From assembly GCA_029961685.1 (NCBI GenBank), contig JARWKL010000008.1, positions 33,791,619 to 33,855,618 on the forward strand: 64,000 nt of DNA. Direction: 5' to 3'. Every line of letters begins with the position of its first letter. Positions within the stretch are counted from its first letter, which is position 1. The notes beneath the pieces are model-generated. The model was given only the letters and a program-made list of their open reading frames with translations, was not told the DNA's origin and did not search any database. The position numbers and the translations under genes were made by a program. The DNA comes from Aristolochia californica. Taxonomy: Eukaryota > Streptophyta > Magnoliopsida > Piperales > Aristolochiaceae. This document shows, piece by piece, positions 47,660-59,700 of this stretch.

Positions 47660-48303
47660 ATGGGGCTAATAAAAATATGGAACTTTCATGGCATATAATA
47701 GACCTCGAGCTACCTCAAGAATATGACAATTTTTCCGTTCGGCTACACCGTTTTGTTGAGGAGTGTAGGCACATGATGTCTGATGGATAATGCCATTCTC
47801 TTGACAAAATGAGTCAAGGTCTTTTGAAATATACTCTTTGGCATTATCAGACTGGAGGAATTTTATTTTCTGACCAAATTGTGTGAGTACCATCGCATTA
47901 AAAGATTTAAAACAGATAATATCTCAGAACACTCCATAAAAATAAACAACTAAGTTGTGCGAGTGAAATCATCAATAAAAGTGATAAAATATTTGGCTTG
48001 AGAATTATTAGAGACACTCAAAGGCCCCCAAACATCAGTTTGAGTCAATGAAAAATGAATACTACTTTTGACTTCTGGACGAGGAGAGTATGTACTCCTT
48101 TGATGTTTACTTAACTTACACACTTCACAACTGAATTCTGACCTCATCTTAAGAGATGGAAACATATGATGAAGAGATTGTATGGAAGGATGTCCCAATC
48201 GATTGTGCCATAATCGAGTCTCTTTCTCTGTAGTAGACACCATATTGATCTTTGGCACATCCAAGTAGTAGAGCCACCCTTGTTCATGGCCTCCACCAAT
48301 CAC
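47660..48303 (-). pseudogene. copia integrase (GAG-pre-integrase zinc domain and catalytic core)
   Basis: It inserts the cDNA into the genome. From the N-terminus: LWHNRLGHPS and CEVCKLSKH give the H-x4-H and C-x2-C zinc ligands. TDVWGP, QSDNAKEY and NGVAERKN supply the D, D and E of the catalytic triad, with 35 residues between the second D and E. The frame is interrupted by a stop after DDFTRTT near 47950 and a shift before 47893, so two open segments (48303-47950 and 47893-47666) make up the domain. All ligands and catalytic residues are still visible. Confidence 0.93.
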
Positions 48304-48309
48304 CTACTT

Positions 48310-48630
48310 AATTATAAGATCCTGAAAAACACATGAAGTAGGTGAACAGGTAACTGAGCAATTAAAATATTTTGTAAGGTGACTCACAAAGAGTAAGTTT
48401 AAATGAAAAGAAGAAACAAAAGAATATCATTGAGCGGAAGTGATGGGGTGACAGAAGTGGAACCTTTTCCTTGGACTTTGGTTTGAGAACCGTCAGCTAT
48501 GGTAACAAACTTGTGTGAAAGACTCGGAGATAAAGAATGTAATAAAGTTTTATTACCTGTAAGATGCTCAGAGGCTCCTGAATCAATTATCTAGGATGAA
48601 GAAGAGGCAGATAGCATACCTAAAGTAGTA
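48310..48630 (-). pseudogene. copia aspartic protease region
   Basis: The catalytic motif D-S-G-A-S is encoded at 48584-48570 in the context IIDSGASEHLTGN, followed by KFVTIADGSQTKV. A TAG stop directly precedes it (near 48592), probably a mutated Trp codon. The span between protease and integrase (48310-48480) is frame-broken. Confidence 0.85.
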
Positions 48631-48704
48631 GTGGCAGAGGTAGAGGTAGAGGCGCTAGGAGAAGACCCTAGCATGATCTTCATTTTCTGAAATAGTTCAT
48701 ACTC

Positions 48705-48915
48705 TTCATCAGTAATAACTTTCTGTGTAGCTGGTGTTGTGGGATGTCTTCTTGGAATCACTTATGAGGGTTTGATTAGCCTTTGTCGAATCTGACTTGT
48801 CATTAGCCTTATAGCATATTTCTTTATAGTGGCCATATTTACCACAATAAGTGCAAGCTCTGTAATGGCACTGGTCTATAGTGTGGCCCAAATTTTATAA
48901 TGAGTACATTTAATA
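48705..48915 (-). pseudogene. Gag zinc-knuckle region
   Basis: Two CCHC knuckles lie in tandem. The second, CTYCGKYGHYKEIC, is intact (C-x2-C-x4-H-x4-C). The first (CTHY...GHTIDQC) has its second Cys changed to Tyr and contains a small frameshift, which splits it between two open frames. The knuckles bind element RNA in the particle. Upstream is an Arg/Gly-rich stretch, as usual in this lineage. Confidence 0.88.
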
Positions 48916-49712
48916 TCATTTGTTCTGCCAGCGTTATAACCTCTTCCACCTCTTCTTCTGCGCCCTCTATAATCTCTTCCTCGGCCTCGGCCGTGGTCAG
49001 ATCCTCTATGATCAGAATACATAGTGGATACATCAGTAGTGGAGGAAGAGGTTTCTGGAATACGAAGTAATGTTTCACACACATCTACAAATTTTGGGAC
49101 AACAGAAGCACTCAATAGTTGACTCTTTGCAATCTCGAGATGAGGTTTAACATTTTCAAGATAAATAGTAGTAATTAATGCCTCCATTTGTTTATCTTGG
49201 ATAGAAATATTAGTGGTGGAGGGCAGAGGTAACTTCCACTCTTGAAGAAAGCCTCTAAACCGGGCCAAGTACTCATGAATATCTTCTCCTTGTTTAGTAT
49301 TCAACATTCTCTGGAGAATATCATAGGGTCTATGCAGTGTATCAGGGCATGAATATAGTTTAGTACATGTCTCCAAAATATGTTTAGCAGTGTCAAGATG
49401 AATAACATTACTAGAGACATGTTCTTCCATGCTATTTATCAGCCAACCAATTACCAAAGTATCATTCTTCAGTCATTTCATATTAAAAATATCATCTTCA
49501 TCAACAGGTGGTCCTCGGGTAGTGAGGTGACGAAGTAGGTCTTTGGTTATGATAAACCTCCTAACCGAGGTGGACCAACTCATAAAATTTGATACCCCGC
49601 ATACGGGTATGGTGGTGATTTTCAATATATCACCTTTGATATTCATATTATCATCAGCCATGATATGCTCTTCAAAAACTTCAAATAATAACACCAAGTA
49701 GCACTTCTTCAA
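48876..49712 (-). pseudogene. copia Gag capsid region
   Basis: Structural protein of the particle (UBN2-type plant Gag). The likely start is the Met of MADDNMNIKGD (near 49660), or the earlier Met at 49712. The fold is recognised by WLINSMEEHVSSNV, TAKHILETC and EYLARFRGFLQEW. A TGA at 49473-49475 breaks the frame after DDIFNM; the same frame continues to 48876, ending in RGRGRDYRGRRRRGG and the start of the first knuckle. The region holds at least one stop and one frameshift. Confidence 0.9.
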
Positions 49713-50090
49713 TCAACTCGGTATATGTAATATTGCATCAATGGTAAATTATAATTTTATTTTTCAGAAAACCACTCATAAGAGGCTCAATAGCAATCTT
49801 CTATAATTTGAGTATTGATTAGTCTTGGCACACAAAATTTCCAAACCGATAAAACGGTTTTGATAGCTCCTTCTAGATAGAGGGGCATGCATATCCATAA
49901 CATAATAAGATGAAAGCATTCACATATTCGTCCTTAAATCATCATCTAAATTCGAGAACCAGTAGCATAAAAACAAATTTGAACACTTATCTCTCGGCTA
50001 GTGTTCTCCCTTCATACAAGAGCCTTCTTTGAGTGGTGTTGATCATCACTTCTCTAGAGCATTCCTTTGTCGAGGGATCCTAAATATGTT
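49713..50090 (-). other. Family C 5' untranslated leader
   Basis: Non-coding sequence of about 380 bp between the primer binding site and gag. I see no hairpin comparable to the one in family A and no open frame of note. Confidence 0.7.
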
Positions 50091-50102
50091 TCTCTGATAC
50101 CA
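50091..50102 (-). other. Family C primer binding site
   Basis: TGGTATCAGAGA on the - strand, directly after the 5' LTR end. It matches the initiator-Met tRNA complement over the first 11 bases. Confidence 0.9.
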
Positions 50103-50727
50103 TGTTGAATTTAGGATCCTTTTTCCATGATCATTAACAAGAGAAAGAAGAAAGGAAAAAAGGGAAAAGGGGAGAAAAGCTCTCGGGTAGAGCAGAAAAA
50201 ATAAAAAGGAAAAGAGTGAGTTACGCCAAGCGAGGAGAGGGAGAGAGAGAACTAACTCAGGATTGAATGTGTGAATTTATTTATTTCGACTTAAAAAGCC
50301 TCTATTTATAGTAGAGGAGGATGTAGAGTCCTTATACAAGTTATCATTCAATCCTAATTACATTCCAACTCTAACTCTTCAATATAAGTAAGTCTATTTA
50401 AACTAAACAACTAGATGACTAACTTGAGTAGAACAAGGAGTCCTTTATTATTCATGTGCACATAATGGATAAGCCAGCTCGTGGCCTTATCCTTGTGGGC
50501 CCCTCATGATCCTCCAGCACATCTTGATAAGAGTACCAGCTCGTGAGATTTTTTTGGGTCCCACTTGATCTTCATTATGCTTGTGCTTCTTGATTCCTTA
50601 ACTCGTGCGTGCTTTGGGAGAGGACTCTTCTTGGTGTCCCAAGTCCTCTAGGATTCTTCTTGATGGCCTACGTCTACATGGTGGGTCCCACCAGCTCGAG
50701 CACCATGGTGGGCCCCACAATGTAACA
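50103..50727 (-). repeat. Family C 5' LTR
   Basis: 625 bp, TGTTGAATTT to TGTAACA on the + strand, with intact termini. TATAAATA (- strand) is at 50303-50310, inside the near-palindrome 'cctctatttatagtagagg'. A GA-rich block (agagaaagaagaaaggaaaa) lies near its outer + strand start. Satellite resumes after the GGATC duplication. Confidence 0.92.
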
Positions 50728-50732
50728 GGATC

Positions 50733-53700
50733 AATTAGAAATATCTTTCTTATAAAATTCAAAACTATTAGGGTTGAACTAGTGGAATTTCCAAAACTTG
50801 GATATCAAAACTTTTGTGTTCATTTGTGGTGTGTGAATAAATTTTTTTTACATACATTAGTTGTTGTTTAAATTTTTTTGCATACATGAACTCTAAAACT
50901 TTCGTTAAACTATAATATATTTGCCTTCTTATCTTTCTGTTTATGAGATAAAGGGAAAAGTGAAAACTCAAGTTTTGATTTAAAAAAAAAGTATACATCT
51001 AAAATGGAGACGCCAAAATGAAGTGAGTGATAATTCCAAAGAGTGACTGTAATTTTTAGGGATTGTAAACTCTTTCTACTTTTTATATATTAGGTTTTCC
51101 AATCGTCAGGAAAAGGGGGAGGCAAGGGGTTTTTAACTGAGTGTAGTGTTGACTCCCAATCCATAAGTCAATTCTTACAAAAATATAGCCGTTACGCATG
51201 ATTGATCGATAAATAACTTTACAATCATCATTGATTGTTAGGTGATATTTTTTTAAATATGTAAAATAATGGCTTGTTTAACTCGGGTAAATATCCCATC
51301 GCACGTTCACTTGAGAATTTAACGTGGTTTGGATACATAGGTCATTTGACTATTTAACATGTTTCGAACATGCATATCCATATTTAAAACATGTGTAGGA
51401 TCAATTAAAAATCTCTTTCTTATAAAATTCCAAGTTATTAGGGTTGAACTAGTTGAATTTCACAAACTTGAATATCAAAACTTTTGTGTTCATTTGTGGG
51501 GTGTGAATAAATATTCTTTACTTACATTTGTTGTTGTTTTTGCATACATGAACTCTGAAATTTCCTTTTGTTGTGATGATCGCTTGGCCTTCTTATCTTT
51601 TTATTTACGTGATAAAGGGAAAAGTGAAAAATCAAGTTTTGGTTTAACACAAAAGTATACTTCTAAAATGGATATACACATGTAGAGAGAGATAATTCCA
51701 AAAAGTGTCTGTAATTTCTAGGGATCGTAAACCCTTTCTACTTTTTATATATTAGGTTTTGAAATTGTTAGCAAAAGTGGGAGGCGGAAGATTTTTAACT
51801 AAGTGTAGTGTTGACTCCCAATCCATAAGTCATTTCTTACAAAAAAAATGATTGACCGATAAATCACTTTACAATCATCAATGATTATTAGGTCAGCTTT
51901 TTTTAAATGAGCAAAATAATGGCTTGTTTGATTCGGGTAAATATCCCATTGCACGTTCATTTGAGAATTTAATGAGGATGGGATCCATAGGTCAAGCATG
52001 CATATCCATATTTAAAACATGAGTAGGATCAATTAGAAATATCTTTCTTATAAATTTCCAAGCTATTACGGTTGAACTAGTGGAATTTCCCAAACCTCGA
52101 TATCAAAAATTTTGTGTGAATACATTTTCTTTACTTGAATTAGTTGTTGTTTTAATTTTTTTGCATACATGAACTCTAAAATTTTTGTTTTGTTGTGATC
52201 TATTTGCCTTCTTAACTTTTTGTTAATGAGATAAAGGAAAAAGGGAAAACTCAAGTTTTTATTAAAGGAAAAAGTATACTTTTAGAATGAAAATGCACAA
52301 ATGTAGAGAGAGATAATTCCAAAAAATGTCTGTAATATTTTAGGTATTGTAAACTCTTTCAATTTTTTATATATTAGATTTTCCAATCGTCGGGAAACGG
52401 GGCAACCGGGGGATTTTTAACTGAGTGTAGTGTTGACTCGCAGTGCATAAGTCATTTCTTAAAAAATATAGCCCGTTATGCATGATTGATCGATAAATCA
52501 CTTTACAATCTTCAATGACTGTTAAATCAGCTTTTTGTAAATATGCAAAATAATGGCTTGTTTGACTCAGGTAGATATCCCACCATACGTGAACTTGAGA
52601 ATTTATTGAGGTTTGGATCCATTGCTCATTTGCATCTTTAACATGTTTCAAGCATGCATATCCATATGCAAAACACGTGTAGGATCAATTACAAATTTAT
52701 TTTTAATAAAATTTCTAGCTATTAGGGTTAAACTAGTGGAATTTCCCAAACTTGGATATGAAAACTTTTGTGTTCATTTGTGGTGTGTGAATAAATTTTC
52801 TTTACTTACATTTTTTTTTGTATTAAATTTTTTGCATACATGAATTCTAAAAATTTCGTTTTGCTCTTTGCTATTTGCCTTCTTATCTTTTTGTTTACGA
52901 GATAAAAGGAAATGTAAAACCTCAAATTTTGATTTAAGAAAAAAGTATACATCTAAAATGGAAAAGCACAAATTTAGAGGGAGATAATTTCAAAAAGTGT
53001 CTGTAATTTTTAGGGATTGTAAAATCTTTCTAATTTTTATATATAAGGTTTTCCAATCGTCGAGAAAAGGGAGGTGGCGGGGGATTTTTACCTGATTGTA
53101 GGGTTGACTCCCAATCCATAAGTCATTTCTAACAAAAATATAAACCGTTACGCATGATTGACCGATAAATCAATTTACAATCATCATTGATTGTTAAGTC
53201 ATCTTTTTGTAAATGGGTAAAATAATGGCTTGTTTGACTCAGGTAAAAATCTCACAACCCGTTCACTGTAGAAATTAATGAGGTTTGGATATATAGGTCA
53301 TTTGCATCTTTAACTCTTTTCAAGCATGCATATCCACATTTAAAACATGTGTAGGATAAATTAGAAATCTATTTCTTATAAAATTCTAAGCTATTAGGGT
53401 TGAACTGGTGGAATTTCCAAAACTTGGATATCAAAACTTTTGTGTTCATTTGTGGTGAGTGAATATATTTTCTTTACTTAAATTTTTTTTTGTTTTAAAA
53501 AATTTTCATACATAAACTCTAAATTTTTTATTTTTTATTGATTTATTTGCCTTCTTATTTTTATTTGTTTTTACAACATAAAGGGAAAAGTGAAAACTCA
53601 AGTTTTTATTTAAGAAAAAAGTATACATCTAAAATAGAAATAATTCCAAAAACTGTGTGTAATTTTTCGGGATTATAAAAAGTTTCTAGTTTTTATATAT

Positions 53701-56700
53701 TAGGTTTTGCAATCGTCCGGAAAAGGGGGGTGGTGGGGGATTTTTAACTGAGTGTTGTGTTGACTGCCAATCCATAAGTCATTTCGTACAAAAAAAATAT
53801 AGCTCGTTACGCATGATTGACCGATAACTTTTCAATCATCATTGATTATTGGGTCAGCTTTTTGTAAATGAGTAAAATAGTGGCTTGTTTGACTCGGGTA
53901 AATATCCCATCGCACGTTCACTTGAGAATTTAATGAGGTTTGGATTCATATGTCATTTGCATCATTAAAATGTTTCAAGTATGCATACCATATTTAAAAC
54001 ATGTGTAGGATCAATTTGAAATATCTTTCTTATAAATTTCATGCTATTAGGGTTGAACTAGTGAAATTTTCCAAACTTGGATATCAAAACTTTTGTGTTC
54101 ATTTGTGGTGTGTGAATAAAGTTTCTTTACTTACATTTGTTGTTGTTTTAAATTTTTTGCACACATGAACTCAAAAAAAATTGTTTTGTTGTGATCTCTT
54201 TGCCTTCTCATTTTTTTGGTTTACGAGATAAAGGGAAAAGTGAAAACTCAAGTTTTTATTTAAGAAAAAAGTATACATCTAAAATAGAAATGCAAAAAAG
54301 TAAAGAGAGATAATTCCAAAAAGTGTTTGTAATTTCTTGGGATTGTAAGTTCTTTCTAGTTTTTATATATTAGGTTTTGCAATCGTAGGAAAAAGGGGGA
54401 GGTGGGAGATGTTTAAATTGAGTTTGTTGACTACCAATCAATCTGTCATTTCTTACAAAATTATAGCCCGTTACGAATGTTTGACCGATAAATCACTTTA
54501 CAATCATCAATGATTGTTAGGTCAACTTTTAGTATATGGGTAAAATAATGGCTTATTTTACTCCGGTAAATATCCCACCGTACGTTCACTTGAAAATTTA
54601 ATGACTCCTCATTTGCATCTTTAACATTTTCATGCAAGCATATCCATATTTAAAACATGTGTAGGATCCATTACAAATCTCTTTCTTATTAAATTCTTAG
54701 CTATTAGGGTTGAACTAGTGGAATTTCCCAAACTTGGATATCAAAACTTTTGTGTTCATTTCTGGTCTGTGAATAAATTTTCTTTACTTACATTTGTTGT
54801 TATTTAAATATTTTTGCATACATGAACTCTAAAATTTTTGTTTTGGAGTAATCTATTTGCTTTCTTATCTTTTTATTTATGAGATAAAGGGAAAAGTGAA
54901 AACTCCAATTTTGAATTAAGAAAAAAGTATATATCTAAAATGGATATGCACAAATGTAGAGAGTGATAATTCCAAAAAGTGTCTGTAATTTTTAGGGATT
55001 TTAAAACCTTTCTAGTTTTTATATATTAGGTTTTCCAATCATTAGGAAAAGGTGGAGCCTGGGGAATTTTAACTGAGTATACTATTGACTCCCAATTTAG
55101 TCAATTCTTAAAAAAATAGCCCATTACGCATGATTGACCTAGAAATCACTTTACAATCATCATTAATTGTTAGGTCATCTTTTTTTAAGTGGGCAAAATA
55201 ATGACTTGTTTGACTGGGGTAAATATCCCACCGCACGTTCACTTGAGAATTTAATGAGGTTTGGATACATAGGTCATTTGACTCTTTAACATTTTTCAAG
55301 GATGCATATCCATATTTAAAACATGTGTAGGATAAATTATAAATCTCTTTCTTATAAAATTCCAAGCTATAGGGGTTGAACTAGTAGAATTTCTCAAACT
55401 TGGATATCAACAATTTTGTGTTCATTTGTGGAGTGTGAATAAATTTTCTTTACTTACATTAGTTGTTGTTTTAAATTTTTTGCATACATGAACTCTGAAA
55501 TTTTTGTTTTGCTGTGATCTATATACTTTCTTATCATTTTGTCTACAATATAAAGGGAAAAGTGAAAACTCAAGTTTATGTTTAAGAAAAAAGTATACAT
55601 CTAAAATTGAGATGAACAAATATAGAGAGAGATAATTCCAAAAAGTGTATGTAATTTTTAAGGATTGTAAACTCTTTCTTGTTTTTATATATTAGGTTTT
55701 CCACTAGTCTGGAACAGGGGGAGGCGGGGTTTTTTTAACCTAGTATAGTGTTGATTCCTAATCCATAAGTTAATTCTTACAAAAATATAGTCCGTTTACG
55801 CGATTGCCCGATAAATCACTTTACAATCATCATTGATTGTTGGGTCATCTTTTTTTAAATGGGCAAAATAATGTCTTGTTTGACTCGTGTAAATATCCCA
55901 CCGCACATTCACTTGAGAATTTAACGAGGTTTGGATACATAGGTCATTTGACTCTTTAACTTGTTTCAAGCATGCATATCCATATTTAAAACACGTGTAG
56001 AAGAAATTTCTTTCTTATAAAATTCCAAGCTATTAGGGTTGAACTAGTGGAATTTCACAAACTTGGATATCAAAACTTTTGTGTTCATTTGTGGTGTGTG
56101 AATAAATTTTATTTTCTTACATTTGTTGTAGTTATAAATTTTTTGTATACATAAACTCTAAAGTTGTCGGTTTTTTGTGATCTATTTGCCTTCTTATCTT
56201 TTTTTTTTTAGAATATAAAGGGAAAAGTTAAAACTCAAGTTTTGATTTTAGGAAAAAGTTTTGATTGTAGGACCAATTAGACTTCTTATAAAAATCCAAG
56301 CTATTAGGGTTGATCAAGTGGAATTTCACAAACTTGGATATCAAAACTTTTGTGTTCATTTGTGGTGTGTGAATAAATTTTCTTTCTTACATTCGTTGTT
56401 TTTTTAATATTTTTGTATACATGAACTCTGAAATTTTTGTTTTGTTGTGATCACTTCGCCTTCTTATCTTTTTCTTTACGAGATAAAGGGAAAAGTGAAA
56501 ACTCAAGTTTTGATTTAAGAAAAAAGTATACATCTAAAGAGGATAGGCACAAATGTAAAGAGAGATGGATATCAAAAAAATTGTGTTCATTTGTGGAGTG
56601 TGATTAAATTTTCTTTACTTTTATTTGTTGTTGTTTTAAACTTTTGGTGTTAATGACCTCTGAAATTTTTTTGTGATGTATTTGCCTTCTTATCTTTTTG

Positions 56701-59700
56701 TTTATGAGATATAGGGAAAAGTGAAAACTCAAGTTTTAATTTAAGAAAAAAGAATACATCTAAAATGGATATGCACAAATGTAAAGAGAGATAATTCCAA
56801 AAAGTGATTGTAATTTCTAGGGATTGTAAATTCTTTCTGGTTTTTATATATTATGTTTTGTAATCGTCGGGAAAAGGGGGAGGCGGGGGATTTTTAACAA
56901 AGTGTAGTGTTGACTCCCAATCCATTAGTCATTCCTTACAAAAATATAGCCCGTTACACATGATTGACCGATAAATCACTTAACAATCATCAATGATTGT
57001 TAGGTCAGCTTATTATAAATAGGCAAAATAATGGCTTGTTTGACTCGGGTAAATATCCCACCGTACCTTCACTTGAGAATTTAATGAGGTTTGGATCCAT
57101 AGCTCATTTGCATCTTTAACATGTTTAAAGCATGCATATCCATATTTGAAACATGTGTAGGATCAATTACAAATCTCTTTCTTATAAAATTCCTAGCTAT
57201 TAGGGTTGAACTAGTGGAATTCCCCAAACTTGGATATGAAAACTTTTGTGTTCATTTGTGGTGTGCGAATAAATTTTCTTTACTTACATTTTTTAAAATT
57301 TTTTTTGCATACGTGAACTCTAAAATTTTTGTTTAGCTATGATCATTTTGCCTTCTTATCTTTTTGTTTACGAGATAAAGGGAAAAGTGAAAACTCTAGT
57401 TTTGATTTAAGAAAAAAGTGTACATATAAAATGGAAATGCACAAATATAGAGAGAGATAATTGCAAAAAGTGTCAGTAATTTTTATGGATTGTAAACTCT
57501 TTCTAGTTTTTATATATTAGGTTTTCCAATCATCGGGAAAAGGGGGATACGAGGGATTTTTACCTGAGTGTAGTGTTGACTCCCAATGCATTAGTCATTT
57601 CTTACAAAAATAGAGCCCGTTACGCATGATTGACCGATAAATCACTTTACAATTATCATTGATTGTTAGGTCGTCTTTTTGAAAATGGGTAAAATAATGG
57701 CTTTTTTTGACTTAGGTAAATATCCCACAACACGCTCACTGTAGAATTTAATGAGGTTTGGATGCATAGGTCATTTGCATCTTTAACATGTTTTAAACAT
57801 GCATATCCACATTTAAAGCATGTGTAGGATCAATTAGAAATATCTTTCTTATAAAATTTCAAGTTATTAGGGTTGAACTAGTGGAATTTCCCAAACTTGG
57901 ATATCAAAACTTTTGTGTTCATTTGTGTGATGTGAATAAATTTTCTTTACTTACATTTGTTGTAGTTTTAATTTTTTTGCATACATAAACTCTAAACTAT
58001 TTGGTTTTTTGTGATCTGTTTGCCTTCATATCTTGTTTTTTTTTTTACAACATAAATGGAAAAGTGAAAACTCAAGTTTTGATTTAAGAAAAAAATATAC
58101 TTTTAAAATGGAAATGCACAAATGAAGAGAGAGAAATTCCAAAAATTTTAAGTAATTTTTCGGGAGTGTAAACTCTTTTTTGTTTTTATATATTAGGTTT
58201 TGCAATCAAAAGGGAAAAGAGAGTGGTGGGGGATTTTTTACTGAGTATTGTGTTGACTGCCAATCCATAAGTCATTTAGTACAAAAAAAATACAGCCCGT
58301 TATGCATGGTTAACCAATAAATCACTTTTCAATCATCATTGATTATTAGGTCAGCTTGTTGGAAATGAGAAAAAAAGTGGCTCTTTTGACTCGGGTAAAT
58401 ATCCCATCACACGTTCACTTGAGAATTTAATGAGGTTTGGATTCATGGGTCATTAGCATCATTAACATGTTTCAAGCCTGCATATCCATATTTAAAACAT
58501 GTGTAAGATCAATCAAAAATGTCTTTCTTATAAATTCCAAGCAATTAGGGTTGAACTAGTGAAATTTCCCAAACTTGGATATCAAAACTTTTGTGTTCAT
58601 TTCTAGTGTGTGAATAAATTTTCTTTACTTACATTTGTTGTTGTTTTAAATTTTTTGGATACATGAACTCTGAAATTTTCGTTTTTTTGCGATGTATTTG
58701 CCTTCTTATCTTTTTGTTTACGAGATAAAGGGAAAAGTGAAAGCTCAAGTTTTGATTTAAGAAAAATGTATACCTCTAAAATGGATATGCACAAATGTAA
58801 AGAGATATGGATATCAAAACTTTTGTGTTCATTTGTGGTGTGTGATTAAATTTTATTTACTTACATTTGTTGTTGTTTTAAATTTTTTGCAAACATGAAC
58901 ACTAAAATTTTTGTTTTGCTGTGATCTATTTGCCCTCTTATCTTTTTGTTTACGAGATAAAGGGAAAGGTGAAAACTCAAGTTTTTATTTAAGAAAAAAG
59001 TATACATCTAAAATGGAAATGCACAAATGTCAAAATGTGGCTATAACTTTTAGGGATTGTAAACTCTTTCTAGTTTTCTATGTTAGGATTTCCAATCATC
59101 GGGAAAAGGGGGAGGTGGGGGATTTTTAACTGAGTGTAGTGTCGACTCTCAATCCATAAGTCATTTCTTACAAATATATAGCCCGTTACGTATGATTGAC
59201 CGATAAATCACTTTCCAATCATCAATGATTGTTAGGTCAACTTTTTTTAAATGGGCAAAATAATGGCTTGTTTGACTCGGGTAAATATCTCACTGCACGT
59301 TCACTTGAGAATTTAATGAGGTTTGGATCCATAGGTCATTTGCCTCTTTAATATGTTTCAAGTGTTCATATCCTTATTTAAAACATGTGTTGGATCAATT
59401 GTAAATCTCTTTCTTATAAATTCCAAGCTATATGGGTTGAACTATTGGAATTTCTCAAACTTTGTTATCAAAACTTTTGTTTTTATTTGTGGTATGTGAA
59501 TAAATTTTCTTTACTTATATTTGTGGTTGTTTTAAATATTTTGCATACATGAACTCTGAAATTTTCGTTTTGGTGCGATCTCTTTGCCTCATCTTTTTGT
59601 TTATGAGATAAAGGGAAACAGAAAACTAAAGTTTTGATTTAAGAAAAAATTATACATAAAAAATGGATATGCACAAATTTAAATAAAGATAATTCCAAAA

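Larger units (their letters stand above)
44871..50727 (-). mobile_element. Ty1-copia retrotransposon, family C, decayed but full length
   Basis: A 5.86-kb element on the - strand. It has a 5' LTR at 50103-50727, a primer binding site at 50091-50102, then gag with zinc knuckles, protease, integrase, reverse transcriptase and RNase H in copia order, a polypurine tract at 45511-45520, and a 3' LTR at 44871-45510. The target duplication is GGATC (50728-50732) against GGGTC (44866-44870). Several in-frame stops and frameshifts and one changed catalytic residue make it non-functional. It is the only element here with recognisable protein domains. Confidence 0.95.
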
